Shown here piece by piece: positions 1 through 8,809 of a stretch of 64,000 bases of DNA (within the stretch, counting starts at the first letter, position 1; every line of letters begins with the position of its first letter). The notes below the pieces were generated by a model that was not told where the DNA came from, did not search any database, and saw only the letters and a list, made by a program, of their open reading frames with translations. Origin of the DNA: Pseudothauera nasutitermitis (GTDB lineage: Bacteria; Pseudomonadota; Gammaproteobacteria; Burkholderiales; Rhodocyclaceae); assembly GCF_004801295.1 (NCBI RefSeq), contig NZ_SSOC01000001.1, positions 558,001-622,000 of the forward strand, read 5' to 3'. Made by a program: the position numbers and the translations under genes.

Positions 1-1465
1 GCAACACGACGCCCTTGTCCCCAAACGCCTGGGACTCGGGGTAACCACGCACGGCATAGGTGCCACTGCCTGCAATCTGCTCGCTACCCAAGAGCGGCGC
101 ATTGCTGTATTGCGCATTGCCTCGGACATCCCACCTGAAACCAGCCGGCAGTCGCTGGGAGTGCTCTGCATCCAATTTGAAATAGGCGTACCGGGCCTTT
201 GCGCCGAAACGCGATCCGTCGAACGCTTCGTCGGTGTTGTATTTCGACAGGCCACCGGGGCTCAATACCAACTGGGGCGAAATGAAGCTGCTGCTGTTGG
301 CGCCTTCCCGGTTCAGGGAGTACCCCAACGTCAGTTGCGCCACATCCGTTTTGTTGTCCATGACGGGTATGGTTGCGAATTCCAGGTTGTTGTTCGAGTA
401 CTTGAAATCCAGACCGACGTAAAAATCCTGTCTGAGTACCGTTTGGTCCATCGGGAGCGTGGGCAGCGGAACGTGATACTGGGCGCCAACCTGCCAGCTC
501 TCTCCTTTCTGATCGAACGTCGGCCCCAAGTCCGGCGTCGTCTCGGACCACGCGCCTGACAAGGCGATCCAGTGGCGCCACGGCAAGTCAGCCAGGTAGC
601 TACCGGAATGCGTGATGCTGTGCTTCCGGGAAGGATCGGCGCGGTATTGGTAAGACAGTTGATCGCCACGACCGAACGCATTGCCCCAGTTGAAGCCCGC
701 GAAAATTCGCTGCTCATCGGTGTTTTCCGTGCCGGTGTTGTCCAGGCCCGCAAACACGCGGACAGGACGGCGCTCGCGTACCCGAAGTGCCAGCAGGGTG
801 GTGTCTGGCGTGCTCCCTGGCGCGGCGGCCAAGGTCGCATTGCGGAATGGGTTGCGATTGATCCAGTCGATGTCTTCCTGCAACCGTGCCGCGTCCGGTT
901 CGACACCCGGTTGCTGGCGTATCCATTTCAGATAGGACTCGTCACTGAAATGCTCCGCGCCGGTCACCTGCATCGGGCCTTCCATCAGGGCCGGGACGAC
1001 GGCGATACGCACCACGCCATCGGTCAGATCCTGCGGTGGAACCCACACCGAGACGAACACCCGGCCCTGCTCGCGCAGCAAGCGGGTAAGGTCATTGGCC
1101 AGACGCTGCAAGGACGCCAACGAGGCCGGCTGGCCGATGCTCGCTTGCAGATGCGCGGCGATGATCTGCGGCTGTGTCAGCGGCACGGCGGACACGTCCA
1201 CCCCCGTGGCCAGACGTTGCAGCGACGCCTCGCTGGTATCCGGCACCAGCACGATGCCCCTGAGCGCAGCCAGCAGCGGCGTTTCGTCGGCGGGCAGCAC
1301 GGACGGCGCCTGTGGCGCGGGCAGCGGCGCGCTCGGTGCCAGCGGTGGTACTTCGGGCGGCGCGGCGTGGCGCAGTTCGTCGGCGTGGGCGGTGGCAGCC
1401 AGCAAGGTGAGGGAAGATGCCAGGGACAGTGCGCGCAGCATGCGCGGTGGGTTGCCGCGTGTCAT
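1..1465 (-). CDS. TpsB/FhaC-family two-partner secretion transporter (3' end outside window)
   Basis: Outer-membrane beta-barrel that would export the neighbouring TpsA exoprotein (type Vb secretion). The frame is open from the ATG to the window edge, about 488 codons. It shows a signal peptide (hydrophobic stretch about residues 10-28, ending AHA), a Pro/Ala-rich linker (about 35-60), POTRA-like sequence (about 75-235) and then amphipathic barrel strands. The loop-6 motif VRGY of the Omp85/TpsB superfamily is at residues 472-475, so only the last strands are missing. The start overlaps the tpsA stop as ATGA, implying translational coupling in a tpsA-tpsB operon. Family membership follows from motif, architecture and neighbour; substrate specificity is inferred from adjacency. 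Confidence 0.9.
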   Translation of the reverse strand, partial: MTRGNPPRMLRALSLASSLTLLAATAHADELRHAAPPEVPPLAPSAPLPAPQAPSVLPADETPLLAALRGIVLVPDTSEASLQRLATGVDVSAVPLTQPQIIAAHLQASIGQPASLASLQRLANDLTRLLREQGRVFVSVWVPPQDLTDGVVRIAVVPALMEGPMQVTGAEHFSDESYLKWIRQQPGVEPDAARLQEDIDWINRNPFRNATLAAAPGSTPDTTLLALRVRERRPVRVFAGLDNTGTENTDEQRIFAGFNWGNAFGRGDQLSYQYRADPSRKHSITHSGSYLADLPWRHWIALSGAWSETTPDLGPTFDQKGESWQVGAQYHVPLPTLPMDQTVLRQDFYVGLDFKYSNNNLEFATIPVMDNKTDVAQLTLGYSLNREGANSSSFISPQLVLSPGGLSKYNTDEAFDGSRFGAKARYAYFKLDAEHSQRLPAGFRWDVRGNAQYSNAPLLGSEQIAGSGTYAVRGYPESQAFGDKGVVL

Positions 1466-4400
1466 TGTGCGCTCCCCAGGCTGGCCGTAGCCATGGCGCT
1501 GATGGCGGTCATCAGTTGCATCACATGATCCTTGTTGTTCAGGTTCAGCCCCGACAGCGAGTCCACGGCCTGGTTGTTTTCCTTGTAGGCGACATAGCGG
1601 TCGTAGTTGTTGGTGGACTCGGCAATGAGTATGGCTTCCGCCGTGCCAATGGCGGCGGCGATCACCGCGACTATCGCCGGTGCCGCCACCCCGGCGGCAC
1701 CCGCCGCGCCAGCGGTATAGGTCGCACCGGAGCTACTGACCACGAGATTGATGGCCGTGAGCATGCTCTGCCCCCCTAGGCCCACAATCGGCATGGATGC
1801 GGCGACCAGTGTGACCCCTGCGATAGCGGCACCACCTACGACAGCCGCGGCGGCCCCCCCAGCGATAATGGCGGCCTGCTTCATCTGGTCTCCACCGACT
1901 TCGACGCTGGCCTCGCCGATGATGTCGCGGATTTTCGGTGCCGAGTACACGTTGTGCAGGCCACGGGCCTTGCTCGCCTCCAGGATGCCCTCATAGGCCG
2001 CATCCGCTTGGCTGATGACGTCATAGCGTTGTTGGTTGATCAGTCGTACCAACGCGTTTTCCGTATCCGGTGTCAACGTGCCCTCCACTGCATCACGCAT
2101 CAGCTTGCTGGTGATCAGCGGCATCAGTGCCTTGACGGTGTCCGCATCGCCCTGCGCCAGTTTCTGGCGCAGGCCGTCCATGCTGGGGAAGGCGTTGAGC
2201 TGCTTGCGCCAGACGATGATGTCGGCCTCTGCCTTGGCCACCAGGCTGTCGTAGTTGGCCGGGCGCGGCTGGGTTCTGGCCAGGTCGGCCAGCCATTGCT
2301 CGGTTTCGGCGATAGTCTGGATGTACCACTGGTTGCCGTTCTCATTGTTCATCGCCGTGTTCAGGTAGATGCGCACATCGTCGGACATGGCATCGACCAG
2401 CTTCTTGGCGGCATCGGCATCCGGCCCGCTCTTGCCAGCCCGCTCGAACAGCGACTGAATTTCGTCGATCAGCGTGCGGTTGTCGGGAAAAACGTCGTCG
2501 ATCAGATGCCCCATGGCGGGGATTTCATAGCTCGGCGGCTGGGCTAGGTTGATCTGACTACCGGAGCGATCCACCGTCACGATGGGTTCCGGCTCCGGCG
2601 GCTGCCAGTCGCGGTTGATCTGGTCGTTGCTGTCATGGCCGACGCGCACCTGCGCCACGCCGGGTTTGGACGTCACGTCGTAGTACCGGAACACCTCGTC
2701 CAGACTGCTGCCCGGCGCCGGCTCGATAAAGGGCATGCCGACATAGCTGAACAGATCACCGCCGCGCGTGCCGTCGGAACTGGCCAGAATGCTGAATTGC
2801 GGGCCACCGGGCAGCAAGGTGGTGGCGTAGCTGTGGTAGGCGCGGCCATTGCTGTCATAGCGGGTGATCAGGACGGGTTCCAGCCTGCCGGGGTTGATCT
2901 CCCTGATCTGCGCCGCCGAGCTGACCAGGTAATCGCCGACGATGGTGATCGGCCGGCGCAGCACCTGCACCATCGGCGCGCCGTCGAGTACTGCGTAGTA
3001 GTTGTTGCCCAGCGCGCTGTTGGCCAGGGTGATAGCGTAGAGGCCCGGTGGCGCGGAGCTGTGGCTGGCCAATGAGGTCAGTTGGGCCTTGCCCTGGCTG
3101 TTGACCGTTGCCGCATCGTCCCAGGGCATCAGCCAGCCGGTGATGTCGTAATCGAGCGGCGGCAAGCCATCGCCCCAGATGATGGTCTGCGGTTTGGCAC
3201 GGATTTGCGCCAGCGCGCGGTTGATGGTCAGGATGCCGGGGGCGAAGGTCACGGCGTAGTTGGCCAGGTTGTCGAAGCGGTTGTCGCCATAGGGGTTGAG
3301 GGTCGGTGTGATAGCGTAATCGCCGGCATCGCTGCGCTGGCTGGCGCTGGTCTCACCCACCCAGAAGCTGGCGGCCTGCCCGGCATCCCAGGCGGTGGCG
3401 CCGCTGACGGATACGCCCAGCACCGGGTTGTTCAACTCGCCATAGGTGCGGCTGGCATTGTTGACGGTCACCAGCAGCGGGCGCGGCGCCACCGTCAGTA
3501 CCCCGGCGTAGAAGGTTGGCAGGTAGTTCTGGAAGGTCGTGGTGCCACCGGCCGAGATGACGTAGTCGCCCACTGGCGTGTATTGATTGGTGTTGCTCAC
3601 CGGACTAAGCCCCGGCAGCGTGGTTTCACCATTTTTCAGGCCGTTGTAGGTGGCGCTGAAGTGCGGGTCGGCATCGCCGTAATAGCGCCTGGCGGCATTC
3701 AGCCAGACCTCCAGCGGCGCCTTGTTCACCGTGAGCAGGCCGCTGCCGGCTACGAACTCATAATTGGTGGCGCTGCCCGTGGGCACGATGGCATAGGCGC
3801 CGACGTTGCTGGTGGCCGTGGCGCTGCTGGTGAGCAGCAGGTCCGGCAGGATCGACTCCAGGGTGTCGCCGTTCCGCCAGCCGGTGGCCGAGGCCAGACT
3901 GAACGCTGGGTTGGCGTCGCCATACAGGCGGCTGGCGTTGTGCGCATGGATAACCAGTGGCGCCTTGGTGATGCTGAGTTCGCCCAGGCTACCGATGCTG
4001 AGCTGGTAGTTGGGGTTGCTCAGGTTGCCGCCGAGGTTGACCGCGTAGCTGCCCACCGAGGCCGCCGAGTTGGCCAGCGTGGTGAAGCTGGCGCCGGGGA
4101 AGGCGCTGGCGACGGTGTCGCCATTGTAGGTGCCGCTGAGGGTGGCGAAGTTGTGGAAGTTCGGCAACGCCGAGCCGTAGACCATGGAGGTGGCGCCCAG
4201 GCTCAGGGTGACGGGGGTTTGCTGGATGGTCAGCGTGCCGGGGGTGAAGCTCAGGCTGTAGTTGGGGTTGAGGTCGTGCGCGTTGCGACTGGCGCTGATG
4301 GCGTAGCCGCCGACGCCCGATGCGCGCGTGGCGCTGCTGACCAGGTTCCAACCGACCAGCGCGCTGGCCAGGCTGTCACCGTTCTTCAGGCCGCTGGCCG

Positions 4401-6876
4401 TGGCGCTGAACGCGGGGTTGAAGTCGCCGTAGAAGCGGCTGGCGTTGTTGATGTTCACCTGCACCGGCGCGGCGTTGACCGTCAGCGTGCCGCCGACGAA
4501 CTGGAAGCCGTAGCTGGCCGAGGCCAGCGTGCCCTGGCTGATGTTGATGGCGTACTGGCCGACGCCCGATTGCATCGTCGCCGTGGTGTACAGCAGCGGC
4601 GCGCCGGTGACGACGTTGCCCAGCAGGTCGCCATTCTGCAGGCCGCTGACGCTGTAGCTCAGGCCGGGGTTGGCGTTGCCGTAGAAGCGCGACAGGTTGT
4701 CGGCGCGGTAGGTCAGCTCCTGAATCGACGGCGAGAAGGCTGCGCGGTAGAGAAAGCGGCTGGTGTCGTCGTTGTAGTCCTCCGGCGGGTTGCCGACGAA
4801 GGTGCGACTGAACTCCTCGGTGCCGCTCAGGCCACCCTTGCTGGTGCCGGCCTGGCTGCCGGTGTAGATCAAAAAGCGCGAAGTGCCGCTCAGAACCAGG
4901 GCATTGGCACCGGCCTGGTTGATGAAATTGCCGCCGGTGCTGGCCAGCACGATCTCGCCCCGGTCGGAGGCCAGTTGGCTGCCCGCCTCCAGGGTAAGGT
5001 CGCCGGGGGTGACGATCTGCATGCCGAACACGGCGGACGATTGCACATTCAGGCTGAGGTCGCTGCCGTGGTTGGTGATGCCGACCCAGCCCATGGGGCC
5101 GTTGCCGATGGTGTTGAAGGCGGCAATGTTGTAGGTGCCGCTGCCGGTTTCCAGGCCGCTGGAGGCGTGGGTCAGATCCAGTTCCAGGGTGTTGACGCTC
5201 AGGTTGCCGTCGATGTCGAAGCTGTCGGTGTAGGGCTCGGGGTCGGGGCTGTAGCCTGCCGGGGCGGCGGCGTTGCTGGCGCCGTAGCGCAGGCGATCCA
5301 CCCAGATGGTCTTGCCGCTCTGGAGCCAGGCACCACCGTTGACATCATCCAGCCCGCTTTCGTCCGGCGCTCTTGCGGCGCGGCCGACCTGCATGTCCAG
5401 CGCACCTTGCACGGCGGTGATGTTGGCGTCGATGTTGATCATGTTGCCCGCTTGCAGGGTCAGCGTGTGGGCGCTGTTCCAGGCGATGTCACTGTTGACG
5501 TTGATATCGCCGCTGCCGCTGGCCGGGTCGAAGCTGGCGGTGCTGATGAGGTAGTTGGCGCTGGCCAGTCCGGCCTCGACGCCGGCGGCGGCGATCTGGT
5601 TGGCGCCGGTCACATTGTCGACGATTTCCATCTCGTCCGGGTCGAGCAGCACGGTGCCGGTCTTGCCTTTTGCAGCGGAGAGGTCGATGGGGGCATCGGG
5701 GCGAAAGTCCAGGCTGCGCTTGCCGGATACTTCGACGAAGCCACCGTCGCCGCCCTGCTCGCCGCCGCGCGCGGCGATGCGCCCGGCAAAGCTGGTGCTG
5801 TCGTCGGCCCAGACGATAACGCGGCCACCATCGCCCTTGGCCGCCGTGGCGCTGGCCTTCATGCGCGCATTGGCGGTGACCTCGGTATGGCTGGCGTTGG
5901 CGACAGCGGCGTTCTTGCCTTGAAAATCTCCACCGACCAAAATCTCACCGCCGGAACCGTTCGCGTTGTGCGCGCTCAACACACCATCCTGGCGGACAGT
6001 GCCGCCATCAGCGGTCAACACGATGCGACCGTTCTTGTTGCTGACGCCGCTGGCGCGGATGACGCCAGCCTGATTGATGGCCAAGTTGTACAGGTTGCCA
6101 TCGGCGGTCTGCAAACGTGCCTGAGCCGCTTCGATCAGGCCGACATTGGTCACTCCTGTGTCCGCAGTTGCACTGCCTTCCCCCAGACTGACCAGCAGGC
6201 CGGGCGAGTCGGGTGAGGCGAGGAAGACTTCCTGTCCGGCTAGCAGTTCGACCGCCCCTTGCGAGGCCTGTATCGTTCCCGTGTTGCGCACGCTGTGGGC
6301 GACCAGGGCGACGTTGCCAGAGTTAGCCTGAATGTTGCCGAGGTTGACGATGCCGGCACGGCTATCACCAAAGAAACGCAGGCCGCCGCCCGCCATGAAT
6401 TCGTCGTCGCGGACGTCCAGCGTGGTCGCCATGAAACCCGCCGCGTTGATTACGCCTTCGCTGCCAACGATGACGCCGTTGCGATTGACCAGATACAGGG
6501 AACCGGTCGCCGTAAGACTGCCGTTGATGGACGATGGCAGATTTCCCGTGACCCGGTTCAACGTGGCGCCGTCCGCGTTGTTGAAATGAATACTGGCGCC
6601 TTTGCCTAAGGAGAAGTCATTCCAATTGAGAACGGCATTCCTGGAGGTCTGGTTCACCTGCATATGGGAACCAGACTGCGAGATCGCTGCCTGCCCGCGA
6701 ATGACATTGCCGCCGCTGGGCAATGCATTGCCGCCGAAGGCAATCGCGGGCGCCAAGATCAGACCTGCGGCAAGCACCGTACTGGAACTGCGTTTGCCAT
6801 TGCTACGGGCGATTTCGGAAACAACTACCCAAGTATTTGTGACATGATTCCAGATCAGTCGATAAGCTTGATTCAT
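1462..6876 (-). CDS. TpsA filamentous-haemagglutinin-like exoprotein with MBG repeats
   Basis: Large secreted adhesin-like protein of 1804 aa. The ATG at 6876 (MNQAYRLIWN) was chosen over an upstream GTG because it begins a typical extended signal peptide region (ESPR) and has a GAGG ribosome site. Residues about 50-170 form the TPS secretion domain (NRNGVIVG in place of the usual NPNG motif). The middle part (about 750-1380) has seven MBG-type modules, each opening with a YGD/YGN/YGE-like signature (RFYGNANP, RFYGDFNP, RLYGDANP, RYYGDADP). The last 400 residues are helical and charged, then turn into a long Gly/Ala-rich hydrophobic stretch (about 1668-1755) and a polar tail. Adhesion or biofilm function is likely from the family but not shown; the C-terminal region matches no domain I recognise. 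Confidence 0.9.
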   Translation of the reverse strand: MNQAYRLIWNHVTNTWVVVSEIARSNGKRSSSTVLAAGLILAPAIAFGGNALPSGGNVIRGQAAISQSGSHMQVNQTSRNAVLNWNDFSLGKGASIHFNNADGATLNRVTGNLPSSINGSLTATGSLYLVNRNGVIVGSEGVINAAGFMATTLDVRDDEFMAGGGLRFFGDSRAGIVNLGNIQANSGNVALVAHSVRNTGTIQASQGAVELLAGQEVFLASPDSPGLLVSLGEGSATADTGVTNVGLIEAAQARLQTADGNLYNLAINQAGVIRASGVSNKNGRIVLTADGGTVRQDGVLSAHNANGSGGEILVGGDFQGKNAAVANASHTEVTANARMKASATAAKGDGGRVIVWADDSTSFAGRIAARGGEQGGDGGFVEVSGKRSLDFRPDAPIDLSAAKGKTGTVLLDPDEMEIVDNVTGANQIAAAGVEAGLASANYLISTASFDPASGSGDINVNSDIAWNSAHTLTLQAGNMINIDANITAVQGALDMQVGRAARAPDESGLDDVNGGAWLQSGKTIWVDRLRYGASNAAAPAGYSPDPEPYTDSFDIDGNLSVNTLELDLTHASSGLETGSGTYNIAAFNTIGNGPMGWVGITNHGSDLSLNVQSSAVFGMQIVTPGDLTLEAGSQLASDRGEIVLASTGGNFINQAGANALVLSGTSRFLIYTGSQAGTSKGGLSGTEEFSRTFVGNPPEDYNDDTSRFLYRAAFSPSIQELTYRADNLSRFYGNANPGLSYSVSGLQNGDLLGNVVTGAPLLYTTATMQSGVGQYAINISQGTLASASYGFQFVGGTLTVNAAPVQVNINNASRFYGDFNPAFSATASGLKNGDSLASALVGWNLVSSATRASGVGGYAISASRNAHDLNPNYSLSFTPGTLTIQQTPVTLSLGATSMVYGSALPNFHNFATLSGTYNGDTVASAFPGASFTTLANSAASVGSYAVNLGGNLSNPNYQLSIGSLGELSITKAPLVIHAHNASRLYGDANPAFSLASATGWRNGDTLESILPDLLLTSSATATSNVGAYAIVPTGSATNYEFVAGSGLLTVNKAPLEVWLNAARRYYGDADPHFSATYNGLKNGETTLPGLSPVSNTNQYTPVGDYVISAGGTTTFQNYLPTFYAGVLTVAPRPLLVTVNNASRTYGELNNPVLGVSVSGATAWDAGQAASFWVGETSASQRSDAGDYAITPTLNPYGDNRFDNLANYAVTFAPGILTINRALAQIRAKPQTIIWGDGLPPLDYDITGWLMPWDDAATVNSQGKAQLTSLASHSSAPPGLYAITLANSALGNNYYAVLDGAPMVQVLRRPITIVGDYLVSSAAQIREINPGRLEPVLITRYDSNGRAYHSYATTLLPGGPQFSILASSDGTRGGDLFSYVGMPFIEPAPGSSLDEVFRYYDVTSKPGVAQVRVGHDSNDQINRDWQPPEPEPIVTVDRSGSQINLAQPPSYEIPAMGHLIDDVFPDNRTLIDEIQSLFERAGKSGPDADAAKKLVDAMSDDVRIYLNTAMNNENGNQWYIQTIAETEQWLADLARTQPRPANYDSLVAKAEADIIVWRKQLNAFPSMDGLRQKLAQGDADTVKALMPLITSKLMRDAVEGTLTPDTENALVRLINQQRYDVISQADAAYEGILEASKARGLHNVYSAPKIRDIIGEASVEVGGDQMKQAAIIAGGAAAAVVGGAAIAGVTLVAASMPIVGLGGQSMLTAINLVVSSSGATYTAGAAGAAGVAAPAIVAVIAAAIGTAEAILIAESTNNYDRYVAYKENNQAVDSLSGLNLNNKDHVMQLMTAISAMATASLGSAQ

Positions 6877-7109
6877 ACACCGCACGCCTCAAGACCTCGG
6901 ACGGTGCCAAGCTGCCGAATCACGCGGGACTTACCCGCCGAACCCTATGCAAACGACCGAGCAATGTTGTGGTTAAATAAAGAGGAGCCTTAAGCCATGA
7001 CGAAGGACTCGTGAAGAACTGTAACAACACCGTTGCCGGGATGCATATCCTCTAATGAGTAGGGGTGGGCGCGTCAGGTCTTAGAAAAACAAAGAAGAAA
7101 GATAACGAG

Positions 7110-7898
7110 ATGAGTGAAGTCGCCGTAGAAGTACAAGACGAAATACATCGCCTATGGGATGAAATTACCGACTTCGAAGTTAGCCAAACCGACTCAGCAC
7201 GACAACATCTGCAAGACCGACTGTGTCAGATGGTCGGCGCCTGGAACTCGACATGGGGCGGCGCGCTGCGCTTCGACACTGATCCGGTTTGCGACGATCT
7301 GCTGCAAGGTTGGCGAGTAGCCGTGACGCAAGTGCTGCACCCATTCGAAGCGCAAGCAGAGAATGGGCCGTTCAAGGAACTCCAAGACCGCTGGAACAAC
7401 CGAGATATGGATCCTTCGTTCTTGCTGCCCATGCGCAATATCGGCAAGTTCAGAACCTACGGACATCGGCGTGACATGCCAGCGGAGTGGTTTGACGGTC
7501 CGGTTTTTCATCATTACAGCAGCCGCTTCGGAACGATGGATTCGGTTTGGGTAGGTTTCCCACTCAATCACGATGCCGAATCTCATTTCGGCTTTTATTC
7601 GCGAGGCATTTTCACGGAACAGGATATTGCGCTGCTCGCCTATGCCTTGCGCGGGATCAAATGGTTTCATCGGCAATTGATGCTGACCAGCGGCCCGCTG
7701 ATTGCCAAGGCTCCATTGACGCCGACCGAGCGCAAAGTGCTGCGCTTGCTGCTTACCAAGGCGTCGGAGAAGGTGATCGCCGACCAGCTTGGCTTGGCTG
7801 CTTCCACGACCCATCAGCATATCGTGTCGCTATTTCGAAAGTTTTCTGTGCGTAGTCGTGCCGAGTTGATGAGTTTGTGGTTGAGCCACCCGTTCTAA
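7110..7898 (+). CDS. LuxR-type helix-turn-helix regulator
   Basis: Transcription regulator of 262 aa. The C-terminal 60 residues are a LuxR/NarL HTH (LTPTERKVLRLL, then VIADQLGLAASTTHQHI). The N-terminal 190 residues are not a receiver domain (no phospho-acceptor pattern) and are only loosely reminiscent of an autoinducer-type or GAF-like sensor fold; I cannot assign the ligand. The ATG at 7110 follows a purine-rich AAGAAAG stretch and is preferred to a GTG 45 bases upstream. The gene is divergent from tpsA across about 230 bases, so control of the two-partner secretion operon is a reasonable but unproven guess. Confidence 0.75.
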   Translation: MSEVAVEVQDEIHRLWDEITDFEVSQTDSARQHLQDRLCQMVGAWNSTWGGALRFDTDPVCDDLLQGWRVAVTQVLHPFEAQAENGPFKELQDRWNNRDMDPSFLLPMRNIGKFRTYGHRRDMPAEWFDGPVFHHYSSRFGTMDSVWVGFPLNHDAESHFGFYSRGIFTEQDIALLAYALRGIKWFHRQLMLTSGPLIAKAPLTPTERKVLRLLLTKASEKVIADQLGLAASTTHQHIVSLFRKFSVRSRAELMSLWLSHPF

Positions 7899-7902
7899 TC
7901 AG

Positions 7903-8070
7903 TCACCGCCCCGTCGCACGTCCAATGCGCCATTCCGCTGACAAGCCATGCGCAGTCGCAGCTATCTGCTGTCCCAGCTTGTTCTCGATCACCGGCTTCC
8001 ACGGCACCAGACTAAAACCCATGCCGTCATCAAGCAACGCGTAGCGTCCACTGGCGAGCTTGTAGGCCAG
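7903..8070 (-). pseudogene. C-terminal remnant of a relaxase (DUF3363-like), fused to the integrase remnant
   Basis: The last 50 or so codons of this open frame (GRYALLDDGMGFSLVPW, then PVIENKLGQQ) resemble, from memory, the C-terminal end of VirD2-like DUF3363 relaxases of integrative conjugative elements rather than any integrase. They continue in frame from the integrase fragment, with the switch near 8055-8075. No relaxase catalytic part is present. Read as the 3' scrap of a mobilisation gene left by a deletion that joined two mobile-element genes. The family call rests on a short match and needs a profile search. Confidence 0.45.
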
Positions 8071-8529
8071 CTTCTTCATCAGCGCGGCCACGTCCGGGCG
8101 CTTCACGTCCTGCACCTTCATCCGGCCCATGATCGGGACGATGCAACGATCAATGACGCCCTGATAGCCGCGCTGCGTGCTGGGCTTGTTGCGCTGTTTG
8201 GAGTAGTCCTCCATAAAGGTGTGGCAGAACTCCCTCATGGTCGGCGCCTTGCGGGCAGCGTCCTTGGCCGCGCTGGGGTCGCCACCCTTGCGCACCTCGG
8301 CCAGCCACTCCTGCGCCACGTGCGCGCCTGATCGACCGTCAGTTCCCCGTATTGGCCCAAGGCGGGCTTGCGACGCTCACCGGCGTTGGTGCGGTACTGG
8401 AGCATGAACACCTTGCGGCCGGGGTGATCTTGCACAGGAAGCCGGGCACCACGGTATCCCGCAGTTCGACGGCCTTGGCCTGGGGGGGGCCGCATCGACT
8501 GCGGACTTGGTGAGCTTGATCTTCGCCAT
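8060..8529 (-). pseudogene. Frameshifted tyrosine recombinase (P4-type integrase) N-terminal remnant
   Basis: Starts at an ATG (MAKIKLTKSAVDAA) typical of DUF4102-type integrases of genomic islands. The pieces LRDTVVPGFLCKI, RKVFMLQYRTNAGERRKPAL, GQYGELTVDQAR and AQEWLAEVRKGGDPSAAKD follow in the right order but in different frames. Shifts fall at a run of eight G (8482-8489), near 8425 and near 8320. The core-binding region (TMREFCHTFMEDYS, GRMKVQDV) is intact, but the catalytic domain with the R-H-R-Y residues is absent, so it cannot recombine DNA. It marks an old island insertion next to the LuxR gene. Some shifts could be assembly errors; loss of the catalytic half is not. Confidence 0.75.
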
Positions 8530-8769
8530 GATAACTCCTCGGAAAGCCCGGTTTCCAAGAGCCGCATGGGAGCCACGCGAGGGGAAGCCGGGTCAAGCTT
8601 CGGAAAGCACCGGCATATGTTGAACTCCGCTAAGTGATTGATAAACCTGATGTACAGAGCCTTAGCGTAGTCCAGCGAATTGCGGTACTGGAGTCATCGT
8701 GAAACAAAAAAGGCGGCGATATCGGTGAGTGCCTTTGCACTTTCCGCAGCGCTCGCGTGTTCCTACGAG

Positions 8770-8800
8770 AGTAACAGTTCTCATTACTGCTATTTCTCAT
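8770..8800 (+). promoter_or_regulatory. Possible Fur-type iron box upstream of the large TonB receptor
   Basis: Two TTCTCAT half-motifs, about 14 bases apart, sit just before the receptor start, resembling Fur-box half sites (the reverse complement reads ATGAGAA). Iron control would suit a haem-uptake locus. The match is only partial. The rest of the roughly 280-base gap between the integrase remnant and the receptor shows no gene. Confidence 0.3.
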
Positions 8801-8809
8801 GGAATCGTG

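Noticed and set aside
3082..6216. Long plus-strand open frame (over 1000 codons) opposite tpsA
   Set aside because: Low-complexity Val/Gly/Ala-rich translation with no domain; the minus strand carries clear ESPR, TPS and MBG domains. An antisense shadow of repetitive GC-rich sequence.
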